A stretch of 64,000 bases of DNA from Sycon ciliatum (GCF_964019385.1 NC_088653.1:15174154-15238153), one strand, 5' to 3'; shown: positions 21,331-33,880, counted from the first letter of the stretch. The notes: generated by a model from the sequence alone, not told the origin. Numbers and translations: made by a program.

Positions 21331-22394
21331 AGCATCCACCGTGTGTGTGCATGCACAGTGTGGGCATGTCAGTATGTGTGTGTGTGTATGTGTGTGTGCT
21401 GCCAAAGAGGGCTCTCTCGTCGTGCCGATTGAATATGGTCCCTAATCTCTTGGCAGACTGCCGACTTTCTGCCGTCGCTTCCATGTTGTCGGTCCCGCAA
21501 GGGGACAGGTGACCGTAATGGCAGTGTTTACCAGGACCAGGTGTGTGTGTATGTGTGTGTGCATGCATGCATGCATTCCAGTGTGTGAATGTGCGTGCAT
21601 GCGCAGTTCGTGCATGCCGTGTGTGTGGATGTGCAGTTTGTGCATGCCAATGAGTGCGTGCGCACCCGTATATTGGTGCTTGCATGTACGCATGCGTAAC
21701 TGCTGACACCCAAAGTTGGCAAAGAGAAGCGAGACAGAAAGAGAGAGGGATTTAGAACAGTTTAATTCGGTGTGCATTGTCAATTCTGTGATACTCGCCA
21801 CAATCGGCCAAATCTGTAATTGGATTCTCAGTGTTGGTGGTGCATATACGTTGTCATGCTTCCTCTTGACATGAGACATACTGAAAGCGGTGATGTTCTC
21901 TTACACTGAAGAAGAAAATAAGAGAAATTCCTTGACTTTATAATAATGTGGTCGTCATTAAAAAACAATAATGTTTTAGAAACAAAGGGTCCCTCAAAAA
22001 GTCAGTGGCATATCATCTTACACCGAGAAAATTCACAGGTAGCACCTATATGGAAAGGACAATGGTTACGAGAAGTTTTTTCGTGGGTCGAACCAAGTGG
22101 CTTTGATTACTGAGGCTGAGCTATTTTCCTCGATAAATTACATCAAAAGTCACGTCACTATCCGCGCGTGAATCGGGCCTCTAGTCATACATCGCAACAC
22201 TGCGATAACGCCTACCGATAAATTAGGTGTCCTCCTACTAGTAAACGAGCAGACCACTGCAAATATCTCTGTATACACGTTCTGATGGACGCCTTCTCCC
22301 AAAAAATACTCAAGGCTACTCTAAATTGCATTTGACGACGCTGAGGTACTCAAGGCACTGCAAAAATTTTGCGCGAGGCGAGCATGGATAATCA

Positions 22395-22500
22395 AGATTA
22401 ACGGCGTTTCCACTCCCGGTATTTGACGACTCCCTGACCAAGACCCTATGCAGAGCTGGATCAGGCGTTGCACACCCTGGGGGGTTATGTACTCTTGGTA
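22395..22500 (-). repeat. Partial copy of the 20-kb foldback repeat
   Basis: It shares ordered blocks with 20130-20180 and 20330-20360, then runs into a GTTATGTACTCTTGG block common to other dispersed repeats here. Confidence 0.6.
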
Positions 22501-22711
22501 CAGGCCTACAGGGCATGGTATAGTGCGACAGATGCTGTGAAAAATTTCATCGGCGTTTTAATTTAGGCGTTTTGGGTCGGTGCCGAATATAGCCGAAATT
22601 AAATAGCTGCCGAAAATTTGTATATTGACAGTACCGACATGCACCAATGGCAACCGCGGCTTGAGCAAAATATAACAAGCCTCGGAACACTCATACGCCA
22701 TTTTAGAGACA

Positions 22712-22804
22712 GAGCAAGGCGATGAGTACCGACGTCTGCTCAGAGTATCCTGGATGGAGAAGCGCACAAATGACAGTATTCTGGTGGAGTTGGGAGTACA
22801 GAGA
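22712..22804 (+). pseudogene. Fragment of the RTE/jockey-like LINE C-terminus
   Basis: About 93 bp nearly identical to 61896-61988 of the LINE near the right end (YRRLLRVSWMEK, then TNDSILV). It is cut off upstream and downstream and leads directly into a tandem array. Confidence 0.85.
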
Positions 22805-22922
22805 CAGCTGTGTATAGGTAACTGTCTTGGCCGTTTTATGCCGATGTACTCCGTGTGGTGCATACCAGGTGTGCATTGGTGGTCGATTCACATAGCTTCG
22901 CTAGTTGTGTGGATTAGACAGT

Positions 22923-22981
<59 letters not shown>

Positions 22982-22982
22982 G

Positions 22983-23026
<44 letters not shown>

Positions 23027-23163
23027 GGTAACTGTCTTGGCCGTTTTATGCCGATGTACTCCGTGTGGTGTAGACCAGGTGTGCATTGGTGGTCAATTCA
23101 CATGGCTTCGCCAGTTGTGTGGATTAGACAGTTATGTGTGTGTGTGTGTGCGTGTGTGTGTGC

Positions 23164-23198
<35 letters not shown>

Positions 23199-23306
23199 GG
23201 TAACTGTCTTGGACGTTTTATGCCGATGTACTCCGTGTGGTGTAGACCAGGTGTTCATTGGTGGTCGATTCACATGGCTTCGCCAGTTGTGTGGATTAGA
23301 CAGTTA
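22805..23306 (+). repeat. Three tandem units of about 115 bp separated by (GT)n
   Basis: Each unit runs from GTATAGGTAACTGTCTTGG through CCGATGTACTCCGTGTGG to GTGTGGATTAGACAGTTA. Units 1 and 2 are followed by long (GT)n tracts (about 22923-23023 and 23134-23194). The third ends in CCTGGCGCAAG. Unit-plus-microsatellite was duplicated as a block. Confidence 0.85.
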
Positions 23307-23882
23307 CCTGGCGCAAGTCTTGATCTGTCTCATTCAGATCTTGTTTTTTTCGCTATCGTGGCTATAAGAGAAAATCTGTGGGTGCACATCCAGTGCATTT
23401 GCAGATTTGCGTGCTTCTCTCGGTATGGTATGGCATGGTATTGATTTATTTGAATTCGGTATCTCAACAGTACAATGCACAACTTGGGAAGATCCAAATG
23501 ACATAGATACATAAACATAAAAGTGGAGTAGGTGCTACAGCTGATCATTTTATCGCAGGTTGTGGGACTGAACTAATACCAGTATGCAAGCAATAAAATA
23601 ATTAAAAAAGTCTTGCGACGGGCGTAAACATGGTACATGGTGTGTGTGTGTGTGTGGTGGTGGTGGGGGGGGGGGGGGGGGGGTTGTAATGGTAGTTTTG
23701 CCTCCTGGCCCATTCAATATGTGAAGTATTGTAAGTCGTCAGTAGCACATCAGTAGTAGTATCAGTCAAATTAATTGAAAATTGTTTTCGTGGTAAGGCC
23801 ACCCTTTCTTTTTTTCGTTGTTTAACGTCCGCGCCCGCGTACCTTTTGCCTCCGACCGGAAAAACCCCCAGAAAGTAGTAGT

Positions 23883-24411
23883 GTGGAAGAGAAAAAGACA
23901 TATGGATACGAGTTAAGAGTAACTCTCCATCACTGTAACATGATACCATATACAGTCAGAAAGTGCAATAACTAGGCACAAAACTGACAGAGTACTGAAA
24001 CATTCGACGTCCTGACACCTAGCTTCAACACATCTCCGTAGCGCTAACCGACAGCCTTCCAACTTTGCTGCTTCGAATTGTAGTTAGACCGCTTTGTCAA
24101 ATATCGTACTGGTCTCGTCATCGTCCAGTAACAATCGACATTCTTTGTTCCGTTGGGACTGTAGCTTTTGCTCGTTTTCGTTGCGCTTGCCTTCCCCTCT
24201 TTAGTCTTTCCATAACCTTGAACCTTGCAAGTTGGAAGGCTGTCGGTTAGCGCTACGGAGATGTGTTGAAGCTAGGTGTCAGGACGTCGAATGTTTCAGT
24301 ACTCTGTCAGTTTTGTGCCTAGTTATTGCACTTTCTGACTGTATATAGTATCATGTTACAGTGATGGAGAGTTACTCTTAACTCGTATCCATATGTCTTT
24401 TTCTCTTCCAC
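23883..24411. repeat. Nearly perfect inverted repeat, 183-bp arms
   Basis: Left arm 23883-24065 and right arm 24229-24411 are reverse complements with only one or two differences seen; the loop is 163 bp. Arms start GTGGAAGAGAAAAAGACATA and end TTCCAACTT. A diverged arm exists at 17990-18125. Near-identity implies a recent event or gene conversion between arms. Confidence 0.9.
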
Positions 24412-25390
24412 ATTTATTTATGGCTCAACATCCGAGTTTCGAAGTAGTAGTACCAATAATATCCGAAGTTGTAAATACATGATTGCGTAGTTTCACAGTG
24501 TGCCGATCATGACCTTAAACTTATAATCTTGCCTCCCGGGCATGCCTTTGTCTTGTGTTCTTTTTCTTTTTTTGTTCGCTTTTAAATATCGTACGGTGTG
24601 TGTCCTAGTAAAAATCCAGATGTAATGAATTCATGACATGCTAACTCCATGCTATGTACCTGTTTTGTTGGATTCATCAGGCATGTGCTCCAATATACCA
24701 TCAAAGAGTGTTGTTCTATGCCTGCAAGTGCCGTCAGACCCAGAAATAGTGTATATATCACATGCTTTACTGGTCAAAATATTTGATTGGGGTTTCCAGT
24801 TTTTGGAATGGGCTTTTTTTCGCCCTCCCGCGTACCTTTTCGTGAAAAAAAGGGCGTTAAACAATGAATTACCAAAGGGTGGCCTAATCTGATCTATCAG
24901 GAATAGTGTACTCTTGGATCTAGCTACAACGCAGCCTCGGCCAGGAGTAGGGGGTGCGGATAATGCTCGAACAAGTGGCAGATTCTGCTCGAGAAGCAGT
25001 GAAATTGGCAGAACCGTACAAACCTTATGGCGGGCGATTCCTCGAATTCTGCTCCATTTCTTTATCCACATACCAAACATCCATGAAACGTACCAGAAAA
25101 AGTACCGAATTCTGCCAATTTTTCTGCCGACAGAATCCGCATATGCCTAGCCAGGAGTACATAAGCTCCCAGTAGCATATACATGCACACTCTTGTTTCT
25201 TGGTAGGGAGAAATTAATAGAATCAGGTAATAGAGGAAGCAAGTGCAATTGGATTAGGTAATCGTATTCTATTGTATTGTATTACTTTTATTGATTTTTA
25301 CATCGCAAGTCAAACGGGCAATCATGCCCAATGTTATGATGACGATGGAAAGGGAGAAAAGATTAAGAACAAGATTAGCAGGCAGGCATA

Positions 25391-25705
25391 GTGGGATGGT
25401 CTAAGACCATGATTGAGAAACAGAGGGTACCAGGTTCAAGTCCTGCTTGGAAGCGGAAGGATTTTTTCCAGCCGTGCTGCGACCCACAGTTAATTGGGAA
25501 CTCGAGGTCTGGCACGAGGAAAACATGGATGCAGTGAATGGGATTTTCGGTCTTTGACCACTTGCTGGTGAGCTGATCTACTCACCTCCCACCGCTTTAG
25601 GAGCTGCATCTGCGCCTTGATCCTTGAAGGGTGGTGGCGTTCCTACGGATGCGGAAAACCCGGCTTCCAGCCGAGTCTCACGCGAACCGTGATTTTTTTT
25701 TTTTA
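25391..25705 (+). mobile_element. tRNA-derived SINE, T-tailed copy
   Basis: The head GGGATGGTCTAAGACCATGA and GGTTCAAGTCC (B-box-like) match the SINE at 12123-12411. The body continues CATGGATGCAG, CTCACCTCCCACCG, GGGTGGTGGCGTTCC, GTCTCACGCGAACCGTGA and ends in a T-run. The same 3' body, lacking the head, occurs at 27968-28085 and 58965-59165. Confidence 0.8.
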
Positions 25706-25709
25706 GTTA

Positions 25710-27960
25710 TCCTGGATTATGGGGAGTGAAGAAAACAGTGAGTCTAGGAATCTCTCCTTAGATCATCAACATTGGTCATGAAAGTAGACTTTCAATGGAC
25801 GTGAGAGTTGAGATGTGCTAGGTCAGGCCAACTAGAGGGTAATGCTAGGCTGTGAGATTCCGAAGTACATCTATTCTGTAATAGAGGAAGCAAGCAGCGC
25901 AATGGATGGTGGTATCTTCGAACTGATGGTGGTGGTGGTGGTGGTGAGAAGGAGAGCTCTGTGCCAGAACTTTGCAGCCTAGAGAGCGTGTGTGAGCAGG
26001 CGTGTGTTTTACCGCCACACAGCCAGGTGTGTCTTTACCACCATATTTATCAACCATAAGTACAGCTGCAGTGGTGTCTTCGACTTCATTCTCCCGAAGT
26101 GGGTTGTGTTTTCAAAAATTTAGTACAGTTCCGAAATGCCAGGGGGTGCTACCTAGAACTACCGCGCGGCATCATATGACTCCACATACCATAGGCATCA
26201 ATAAAAGGGCGAATTTGGCTTAGAACCACACGTGAATAACGTGAAGAGGAATACATTTGGGAGCAAGGAGATTGGGGACCATGAAGGTGGTGATTTGTAC
26301 ATTATGGACTTGCTAATATGCACATTTCACGTGTCGTTATGGTCAATATCGTAATCCCGAATCCTGCCGAAAGAGACAAATTTGTTTGTCCTAACTTGAA
26401 AGTGAAAGTGATTCAATTTGTCAACTGCAGCATAGAACGATATGAAGTGCCAGGGCAGTTATAATATATAGTTTATGTTGGTCTGGCGGAAGCCATGTTC
26501 AGTAGGCGCAGTGTCGCTGCCGATAAAACATTTCATTTGATTTTGAAATTTTAGGGCAGGAGTTTGGGGATGAGTGCGAGGAGAGTGCCTGGAGCATTGT
26601 GCGCGAGCAATTAGAAGTGACCGAACACAGAGACACATAGATATATGCTCCAGATGAAGATGAGTGAATACTAATTGCTCCGGCTTCTCGATCAGTCTGA
26701 TACGGGACCGGAGTCGAGGAAGCAAGCGGATAATGGTGGTGATAAAGCTATGGAGCCATACACATAACAGAACATCAATCTCCAAAACTTGGGCAGGATT
26801 TCCTTCATGAAGCTGGGTTCTCTGGCAAAGTTGGTAAATATTGGGAAATGTGTTGCATCAAGCAAGCCCGAAGGGACGCAACCAGTTGTTGCTTCCGAAG
26901 TATGCGGGCTTTTCCGAGATATTCACAATTTTGAAGATGGGGCAGATGCATGATTTGCATTTATTGACCAGAATATGATCCATATCATGATCAAGGGCAC
27001 AAGGTAGAAGGGAAAACAAAAAAATTGGAGAGTACTCTACTTTGAGTGAAGGCAATATCATGGCATTGGTTTCGCAAGAGGCGTCCTCTGTACCCGCAAT
27101 AGTCTGACGATGGCCCTTCGGCTGGATAGGAATGGACGCCATATAATCAAGTAAAATCCCTAAAAATAGTTTCCAGGAACTACTCTGCTACTTGAGGTTT
27201 GATCACGAAGATTGTCTCCGGACACGACGTCGAACGGAAATTATTCGTTTGCTATGAGTCGCGACACCACTTTCTCCTTTCGCTCGTAAATGTATTTATC
27301 AGAGCAGTCAAAGAATGACCAACCTGGCTGAGAAAAATCCAGCACGTTGGCCCAGCAGCAGCCATTTCCGGGATAATGGACTGAAATGTAGAGTTTGCAG
27401 GATGAGCATGGCAAGCAAATGCTCTTTTATTTTTTCCGTAAACTGACGAGAGGTCCCCCTTTCGCTGCGCGCAGTGCCAGCTGCTGGTCTCCAAGATAGT
27501 GCACCTGTCATTGGTTCTTCCTTTTAAAAGGTACCTTTTATTCCAAGGACTTCTGTTTCTACACATATTGCCGATAATAATTCCAAGCAGGTATGTTTAA
27601 GTCCAGTGGAGTCATATGATGCCTCCGGTACTTCTAGGGTAGTTGAAATTTTGGTAGTTCTAGTGTTAACATGCGGACAAGGTTCACATAATAACTTGGC
27701 CCATTATTGAGCTAGAGATCTGAAATTTGGTAAGCAGAGGCACTAACCTTATAGAATATAGGTAAATATGTGTTTTGGACTCTCACAATGTTGGGAGGTG
27801 AGTTTTAGGCGATTTCGAAACAGTGAATATTTGGCGTATTATCGATACAAATATATTTTTCCAAAGAGAACCTATTGTCAGATTTCCAAGGTATTCACAC
27901 ATAAGATGGACAATGCACAGTAGAACAAGGCTACAGAAAATTAATCCGAACAATATTTTC
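25710..27960. other. No supported gene
   Basis: It holds a (GGT)n patch at about 25926-25945 and an inverted pair: GTGGAGTCATATGATGCC (27608-27625) is complementary to 26168-26185. Open frames lack motifs and splice logic. Confidence 0.4.
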
Positions 27961-27967
27961 TTGTTTG

Positions 27968-28085
27968 AATCCTCCCACCGCTTAGGAGCTGCATCTGCGC
28001 CTTGATCCAAGAGGGTGGTGGCGTTCCTGCGGATGCGGAAAACTGGGCCTTTGGCCGAGTCTCACGCGAACCGTGAATTTTTTTG
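27968..28085 (+). repeat. SINE 3'-body fragment
   Basis: It begins TCCCACCGCTTAGGAGCTGC and ends CGCGAACCGTGAATTTTTT, matching the 3' half of the SINE at 25391-25705. It is 5' truncated. Confidence 0.8.
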
Positions 28086-28127
28086 GATCCTCATTTTCTC
28101 TACACCATTTCTTCACATTTTCATCGT

Positions 28128-28133
28128 TTTATT
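28128..28133 (-). promoter_or_regulatory. Candidate poly(A) signal for the minus-strand receptor gene
   Basis: AATAAA on the minus strand lies about 510 bp beyond the stop codon of the terminal exon. The hexamer is common by chance in A/T-rich DNA, so this is only a candidate. Confidence 0.25.
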
Positions 28134-28641
28134 GCACATCGTCTCCACAGTTTTACATTACATGAATAAAGTGTACTCAAATGTCGATCCAGCTTGTATT
28201 ACTGATTGCGGTTATCAAATTGTTGTCTCCTCGCCGTCTGTTCAAATATTTTTCTGACATAATTTCCTGCATAAAATTTAGAAATTTGGCATACTTCCAT
28301 ACGAAAATACACCCAGAAAATCAGAAAAGGAAAAATGTAACTTGGGCTCAACTACTGATGTATACATATAAATAAATATATTTATGCTATAATAAATACA
28401 TTTCACAACATTCCATGTTAGCAATTCGGATTTGTTCCGGGCTGCCGACTCGCCTGGCCTTCTACCATGTCGTAACCATCAGCATCGGTGAAACAGGTTG
28501 GGTGTACGCCAATCATTGTGTTCCGTGGGGCTGCTGGGATTGGACGAGTGTGGTGCTGCTAGCATTGGAGCTAGTTGCACTTCAGAAGCTGTCGTCACGA
28601 GCAATCCCACTGACCACACCCTTGAAATCGACTCTGGCAGG

Positions 28642-29281
28642 CTATTGTAGTCCTAGCATGCGCTGTTTGATCTGCAGTGCATGGACGCCCTGGTGGGTTT
28701 CATCCCTCTGGACTGAGGGCTCTGCAGGATCTGCCACGTTGGGGAACTGGGACTGGGATTGGGCTTTGCGCTCACTGGCTTGATTGCTGCGCGCCACCAT
28801 GGTGTGCATCTGTACTGTCCTATCATGCTGCATTTGTATCTCTCGTCCAATGGTTTGAGCAGAATGTCGCTTGCTGTGTAAGTTATCGGCAACCTCGGCA
28901 GCACGTGGTTGACTGACGGGCATGCCAGCAGTGCTGCTAGGTAAAGCTAGGTCCTGACCAGACAGCTGCAACTCACCCCTCGCAGACGCCTGTTTGGTGT
29001 GAGTGCTCGTGGTGGCAGTGGACTGTGCCCGTCTCGGTGGAAGAGGCGAGCCAAGAACATGGGCAAGTGTGTCGACGTCCTCTTCGAAAACGGATGCATC
29101 CGGCGAGTAAGCCGGCACTTGTCCAACATTTAAACGAGGGACTTCCTGGGCTTGCGGGGTACTTGTGCTAGAGCGATCAGATTGTGGCGCTGTGATGTGC
29201 TTGTCTGCTAGTTCACTCTTCGGCTGTGTCTGGTCCTGTGTCCGGTCTGCCTCTCCCAGTACGTTGATCTTATCCCAGGTT
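28642..29281 (-). CDS. Terminal exon: cytoplasmic tail of the lectin-like receptor
   Basis: An open frame of 212 codons plus stop follows acceptor ACTTGCCAAACTGCAG. It enters in phase 2, exactly the phase left by the donor of the stalk/transmembrane exon (end 36973); the junction restores a lysine codon. The tail opens TWDKINVLGEADR and is hydrophilic, rich in Gln, Ser, Thr and Pro, without cysteine clusters, membrane segment or an obvious kinase, ITAM or NPxY motif. A long unique open frame ending cleanly, with correct phase, supports a genuine exon. Joining across the 7.7-kb intron is inference; an intermediate exon cannot be excluded. Confidence 0.6.
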
Positions 29282-29727
29282 CTGCAGTTTGGCAAGTAAC
29301 ACATTTGAAACGGAGAGAACGACACAACTGACATTGACCTCATGGTCCATCACCGGTTATACTTTGATTTAGCACATTTGTTTGAATGCACCCCTCGCAA
29401 CTGCAAGGGGTAGTCTAGCCTCGGTACGCTGTTTCTACGGAAAGCTGTACATGTGGAATTGTAGCCCTGTACAAGTACATAGTTACAACTGAGACCTTAC
29501 CATTAGCCTATGCACACGCACAGACACACACACACGCACACACCTTGACCTTTGACCTTTGACGCCCATCGCCGGAGGCGATGATAGCAATGCTACGGCA
29601 GAAGCCATAGCAACTTGTGCTGGGATTGCACCATTCAACAGCTTGCAAGGCTGAAGAATTGACCGTCACTATTCAGCCTGGTCTACACCATACAGCTATT
29701 TGAAGTGACTTTTTCTGGCCAGTGAAT

Positions 29728-30540
<813 letters not shown>

Positions 30541-31176
30541 TGTGAGAGATTGCAAAATGAATATCAGAAGGGTGGCTCAACTGGGTAGTGAACTGCCCAA
30601 TGGCTAGAAATTCATGAAATCCCCCCCCCCCACTGTAGGTCGACTCAGTAGGTGGGGCAGGACAAGGTGCAGAAAAGGATTGATGCTATGAGAGTATCTG
30701 CCCAGGGGTCCAGCTGCAGTTACCCCTGCCCCCAATGAAGGCAATGCTTGCTACCAGTGTGGGTGGATCTGATTTAAGGGACCTTTCACATCTGCTGCGA
30801 ATCGAATGCTAAACGAAAGTGTGATTCGGCTCGTTCTCGTTTCATTCAAAACAGATTCAGGTTTTGCAAGCCGTCATGCCAATTTCTGTGGCAACTACGA
30901 ATATGGCTGGTACGCATTGCAGCTTGGTATACACACGTCTAGCTGCAAGCGCGTGGAATCAAGGAAAAAATGTGTGCCTGGCAAAAAAATACAACCTGAC
31001 GGATTCGGAGCGATCCACGAATGAAGAGGCTTCCATTCGTGATAATGAGCCCTTACAAGGGACTCTAACGAATGCTTGAACCCTGGTGAAGAATCAGGAT
31101 TCATTTCGTATCCATATGCGTGGTGCGAAAAGTCTCTAGAACCTTCACCGGTGGTAATAATTACACAAGAGTTAAC

Positions 31177-31500
31177 CCAGACACAAAGGATCTCCAAGTT
31201 TCTCAGTGTTGCTACTCTGAGTTTCGTGCAAAAGCACTCTATATATATATGCTGGCTACAAGCGAGGGTCCCTGGTTCGAGTCCTGGTGGTGACAGTCAA
31301 TTTTTTCTTCAGACTTTTCCCGTTTGTCTCTTTCCCTCAAACCAGTTAATATATATATATATATATAGAACAATAGAAGTATTTCTTGCGTCGGCAAAAA
31401 GTGCTCAATGTCCTAAGACAGAGCGGGGTTATACACTCAGACACAAAGGATCTCCAAGTTTCTCAGTGTTGCTACTCTGAGTTTCGTGCAAAAGCACTCT
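31177..31500. repeat. 64-bp duplication at 260-bp spacing, ribozyme-bearing
   Basis: 31177-31240 and 31437-31500 are identical or nearly so (CAGACACAAAGGATCTCCAA ... GAGTTTCGTGCAAAAGCACTC). The right copy continues into a complete minus-strand hammerhead. The left copy breaks off into (TA)n after CACTCT and so lacks the first part of the ribozyme core. Confidence 0.85.
31265..31298 (+). repeat. tRNA-like 3' fragment with B box
   Basis: GGGTCCCTGGTTCGAGTCC followed by TGGTGGTGACAG resembles the T-arm of a tRNA or SINE head. It shares GGTCCCTGGTTCGA with the tRNA-like sequence at 59802-59868. No A box precedes it, so it is a fragment. Confidence 0.5.
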
Positions 31501-31509
31501 TCAGGCAAC
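31468..31509 (-). ncRNA. Hammerhead ribozyme (type I order, complete core)
   Basis: Minus strand: stem I GTTGC (31509-31505), CTGAAGA (31504-31498), stem II GTGC-TTTT-GCAC (31497-31486), GAAA (31485-31482), stem III CTC-A-GAG (31481-31475), TA (31474-31473), stem I return GCAAC (31472-31468). Every conserved base of CUGANGA/GAAA/UH is present and all stems pair perfectly. The predicted cut follows the A at 31473. It lies about 260 bp downstream of the Penelope-like endonuclease tail on the same strand, where such ribozymes are known. Cleavage itself is unproven. Confidence 0.85.
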
Positions 31510-31767
31510 TTACTCTTCTCTCACATCAGTATCCCTTTACATACCAGAAAAGACGAAAAGAAGCACCCTAGGTGGGAATCACAGGTGGAGAAAAGAAGCA
31601 CGCTAGCCAGTCTAGGTGGGAATCACAGGTGAAGATAAATGTGGCAAGTGTGGTAGTGTGAGCAATCGCGCAGGCCGGGTGGTGTGCATAAAGTGAAGTA
31701 GGATGCATGCACATTAGATAGCAGGAGTTCTGTATATGTGTAACAGATAGCAAGCGCAGTCTACAGT

Positions 31768-32010
31768 TCAGGTCACCTCCGATAGGAGGTACTTGGTGCT
31801 GTGGCGACATTTTGTGACCAGGCTGCATCTGGTGTTGAGGAGCGATGCCTTGTCACTCTTCATTATGGCGATCTTCTCCGATAGGCATAGGTTGCACCGC
31901 TTCGAGGTTCTTTTGTAGGCGCTGGATCTCTGCCTGATTCTCCACGAGATGTTGACGTCTTCACCTGCCTCCTTCAATGCCCATGCATTGAAAAATGCGG
32001 GAAACAACAC
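31768..32010 (-). pseudogene. Penelope-like GIY-YIG endonuclease tail, fragment
   Basis: The frame contains ISWRIRQRSSAY, then KRCNLCLSEKIAIMK, LLNTRCSLVTKCRH and a stop. The set Cys-x2-Cys, Leu-x-Glu-Lys, Leu-Asn and Cys-Arg-His is characteristic of the C-terminal linker/endonuclease end of one Penelope-like group. The upstream part is missing: at about 32000 it abuts an inverted copy of the other element's 3' region. It differs from the plus-strand endonuclease at 33.5 kb, so two subfamilies meet here. Confidence 0.65.
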
Positions 32011-32020
32011 ATGAGGGGAA

Positions 32021-32258
32021 TGCAGTCCACTGCTCCATACATTCTTATGGTAGTGTAGTGTGAACTTGAGGCGCGTAAGAATATTCTTGCTGATTCTCTA
32101 CCCCCAGTATAAATTCTGGCTTCGTTTTCGTTCTTGCTCATTCCCATGTATCTACTGATGAAAATGGGTGAAAAGCTTTTAGTGTTATGAAACTGACAAC
32201 CTTGTTGTTGTGTGTATACAAATTTTGTTCGCCTACGTCTCTATTTATATATATATAT
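32021..32258 (+). repeat. Penelope-like terminal repeat (pLTR-type), copy 1
   Basis: It starts TCCACTGCTCCATACATTCT and ends CCTACGTCTCTATTTATATA in a (TA)n run. The same block follows the endonuclease frames at about 33877-34113 and 34481-34690. A direct copy upstream of the reverse transcriptase matches the pseudo-LTR layout of Penelope-like elements. Confidence 0.8.
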
Positions 32259-33880
32259 AAAATACTCAATATAGATTATGACCGGATCCGACCCGTTGGC
32301 TCGTGCCGACCTGTGCTCTATGGCGTACCGAAAATACATAAGAAATACATAAGAAAGACGTGCCACTTAGACCAATCCTGTCCATGATCAATGCTCCCCA
32401 ACACGAAATGGCCAAGTGGCTAGCTGAATTACTAAAGCCAGTCCTGATTAAATATTCCGCCCACGCAACTAAGGATACTTTCGAGTTCGTGGATGACGTA
32501 AAGGAATTTGGCCAGCAGCAGGCAGAGAACTCTGGATCGCTGTTCCTGTGCTCTTTCGATGTCGTCAGCATCTTTACAAACGTGCCTCTCAAGGAAACAA
32601 TAGATATCTGCATACAGTTGCTATACCATGATGATGAAATATCAGCCCCGCAAATACCCCAAGATCTTTTCAAGAAGCTGCTTTTCAAAGCCACATCAGA
32701 CGTGCAGTTCAGTTTCAATGGCAATATGTACGCACAGAGGGACGGAGTAGCCATGGGTTCACCCTTGGGCCCCGTGCTAGCCAATATCTTTGTTGGATAT
32801 TTTGAGAACACAATTCCAGACAGTCATTGGCCCCAATTCTATAGCCTGTATAGGCGTTATGTGGATGACACATTCGCAGCATTTCACAACCGGAAACTGG
32901 CATTGGAATTCTCTGAGCATTTAAATAATCTTCACCCAGCTCTCCAGTTTACGATGGAGGAGGAGAATAATGGAGAATTGCCGTTTCTTGATGTATTGAT
33001 TAAGCATTCTTCCACAGAATTGCTCACCACAGTATATAGAAAGCCGACGTTCACAGGTCTTTACACCCGCTGGGACTCGTTTTGTGACACTAGAAACAAA
33101 ATCAATTTGATCAGATCATTAACTTTCAGAGCTAAAAACATCTGCTCACCATCACTATTATCAGCTGAAATTGCTAAGCTAGAGGATATTCTGTGTTCTA
33201 ACGGTTACCCACTCAAAGTACTCAAGCGAGTCATGACAAGCGTTCTTGAACCTAGCCCAGATTCAGCTTCTGCTCAACTTGAATCTGCAACGCGTATTAT
33301 CACAAAATTGCCGTGGAAAGGGCAAAATTGCATTGCCTTCCGCAAAAAGATTAAAGCTGCAATTTTGAACTGCTATCCTACAGTATCCCCCATTGTAATT
33401 TATACAACCAGACCCGCATTCAGGTCTAGTCTATCGCGAAGGATGTTTCACCAACTCTTGAAAATAGTAATTTTATTTATAAGTATGCGTGTCGCTGTGA
33501 GCGGACGTACGTTGGTGAGACATGTCAGCGATTCTCGGAAAGGATCAAGCAGCATATCCCAGACAAGCTGTACAAGAAGCCGCCTGACAAACGTGTGGCA
33601 ACAAGTGATAGCGCCATCACAAAGCATTTGCAGGCGCAACCTGAATGCATCCCGCAGGAACGCAACAGCAGCTTCAGTGTCATCTCACCAGCCCGGAACA
33701 GCGCGCACCGATTCACACTGGAGGCGCTGTACATTCGCAGTTTGAGGCCAGAGCTGTGTCGACAAAAGAAGCACATCAAGGTGCTACGGCTGTTCAAGCT
33801 GCAACCGGACTGACAACTTTATCACGTGTTTGTTCTGGTACTGCATTCCCCTCATGTGTTGTTTCCCGCATTTTTCCACT
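32259..33880 (+). mobile_element. Penelope-like retroelement, reverse transcriptase plus GIY-YIG (degraded)
   Basis: Reverse transcriptase signatures in order: RPVLYGVPKIHK (about 32302-32337, other frame), FDVVSIFTNVPL, GVAMGSPLGPVLANIFV, RRYVDDTF with the catalytic Asp pair (about 32861), LPFLDVLIK and VYRKPTFTGLY. The endonuclease follows in another frame: CRCERTYVGETCQRFSERIK (about 33484-33543), with stop near 33811. A duplicated AAATACATAAG at 32331-32353 shifts frame before the main open stretch, and another shift near 33420-33460 separates the two domains. The N-terminal part is truncated at (TA)n. Not autonomous as it stands. Confidence 0.88.

Noticed and set aside
32150..32175. CTGATGAAAATGGGTGAAA in each Penelope-like 3' block as a hammerhead core
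   Set aside because: The bases between CTGATGA and GAAA cannot form stem II beyond one pair, and stem III with UH is unclear; copies are alike only by common descent.
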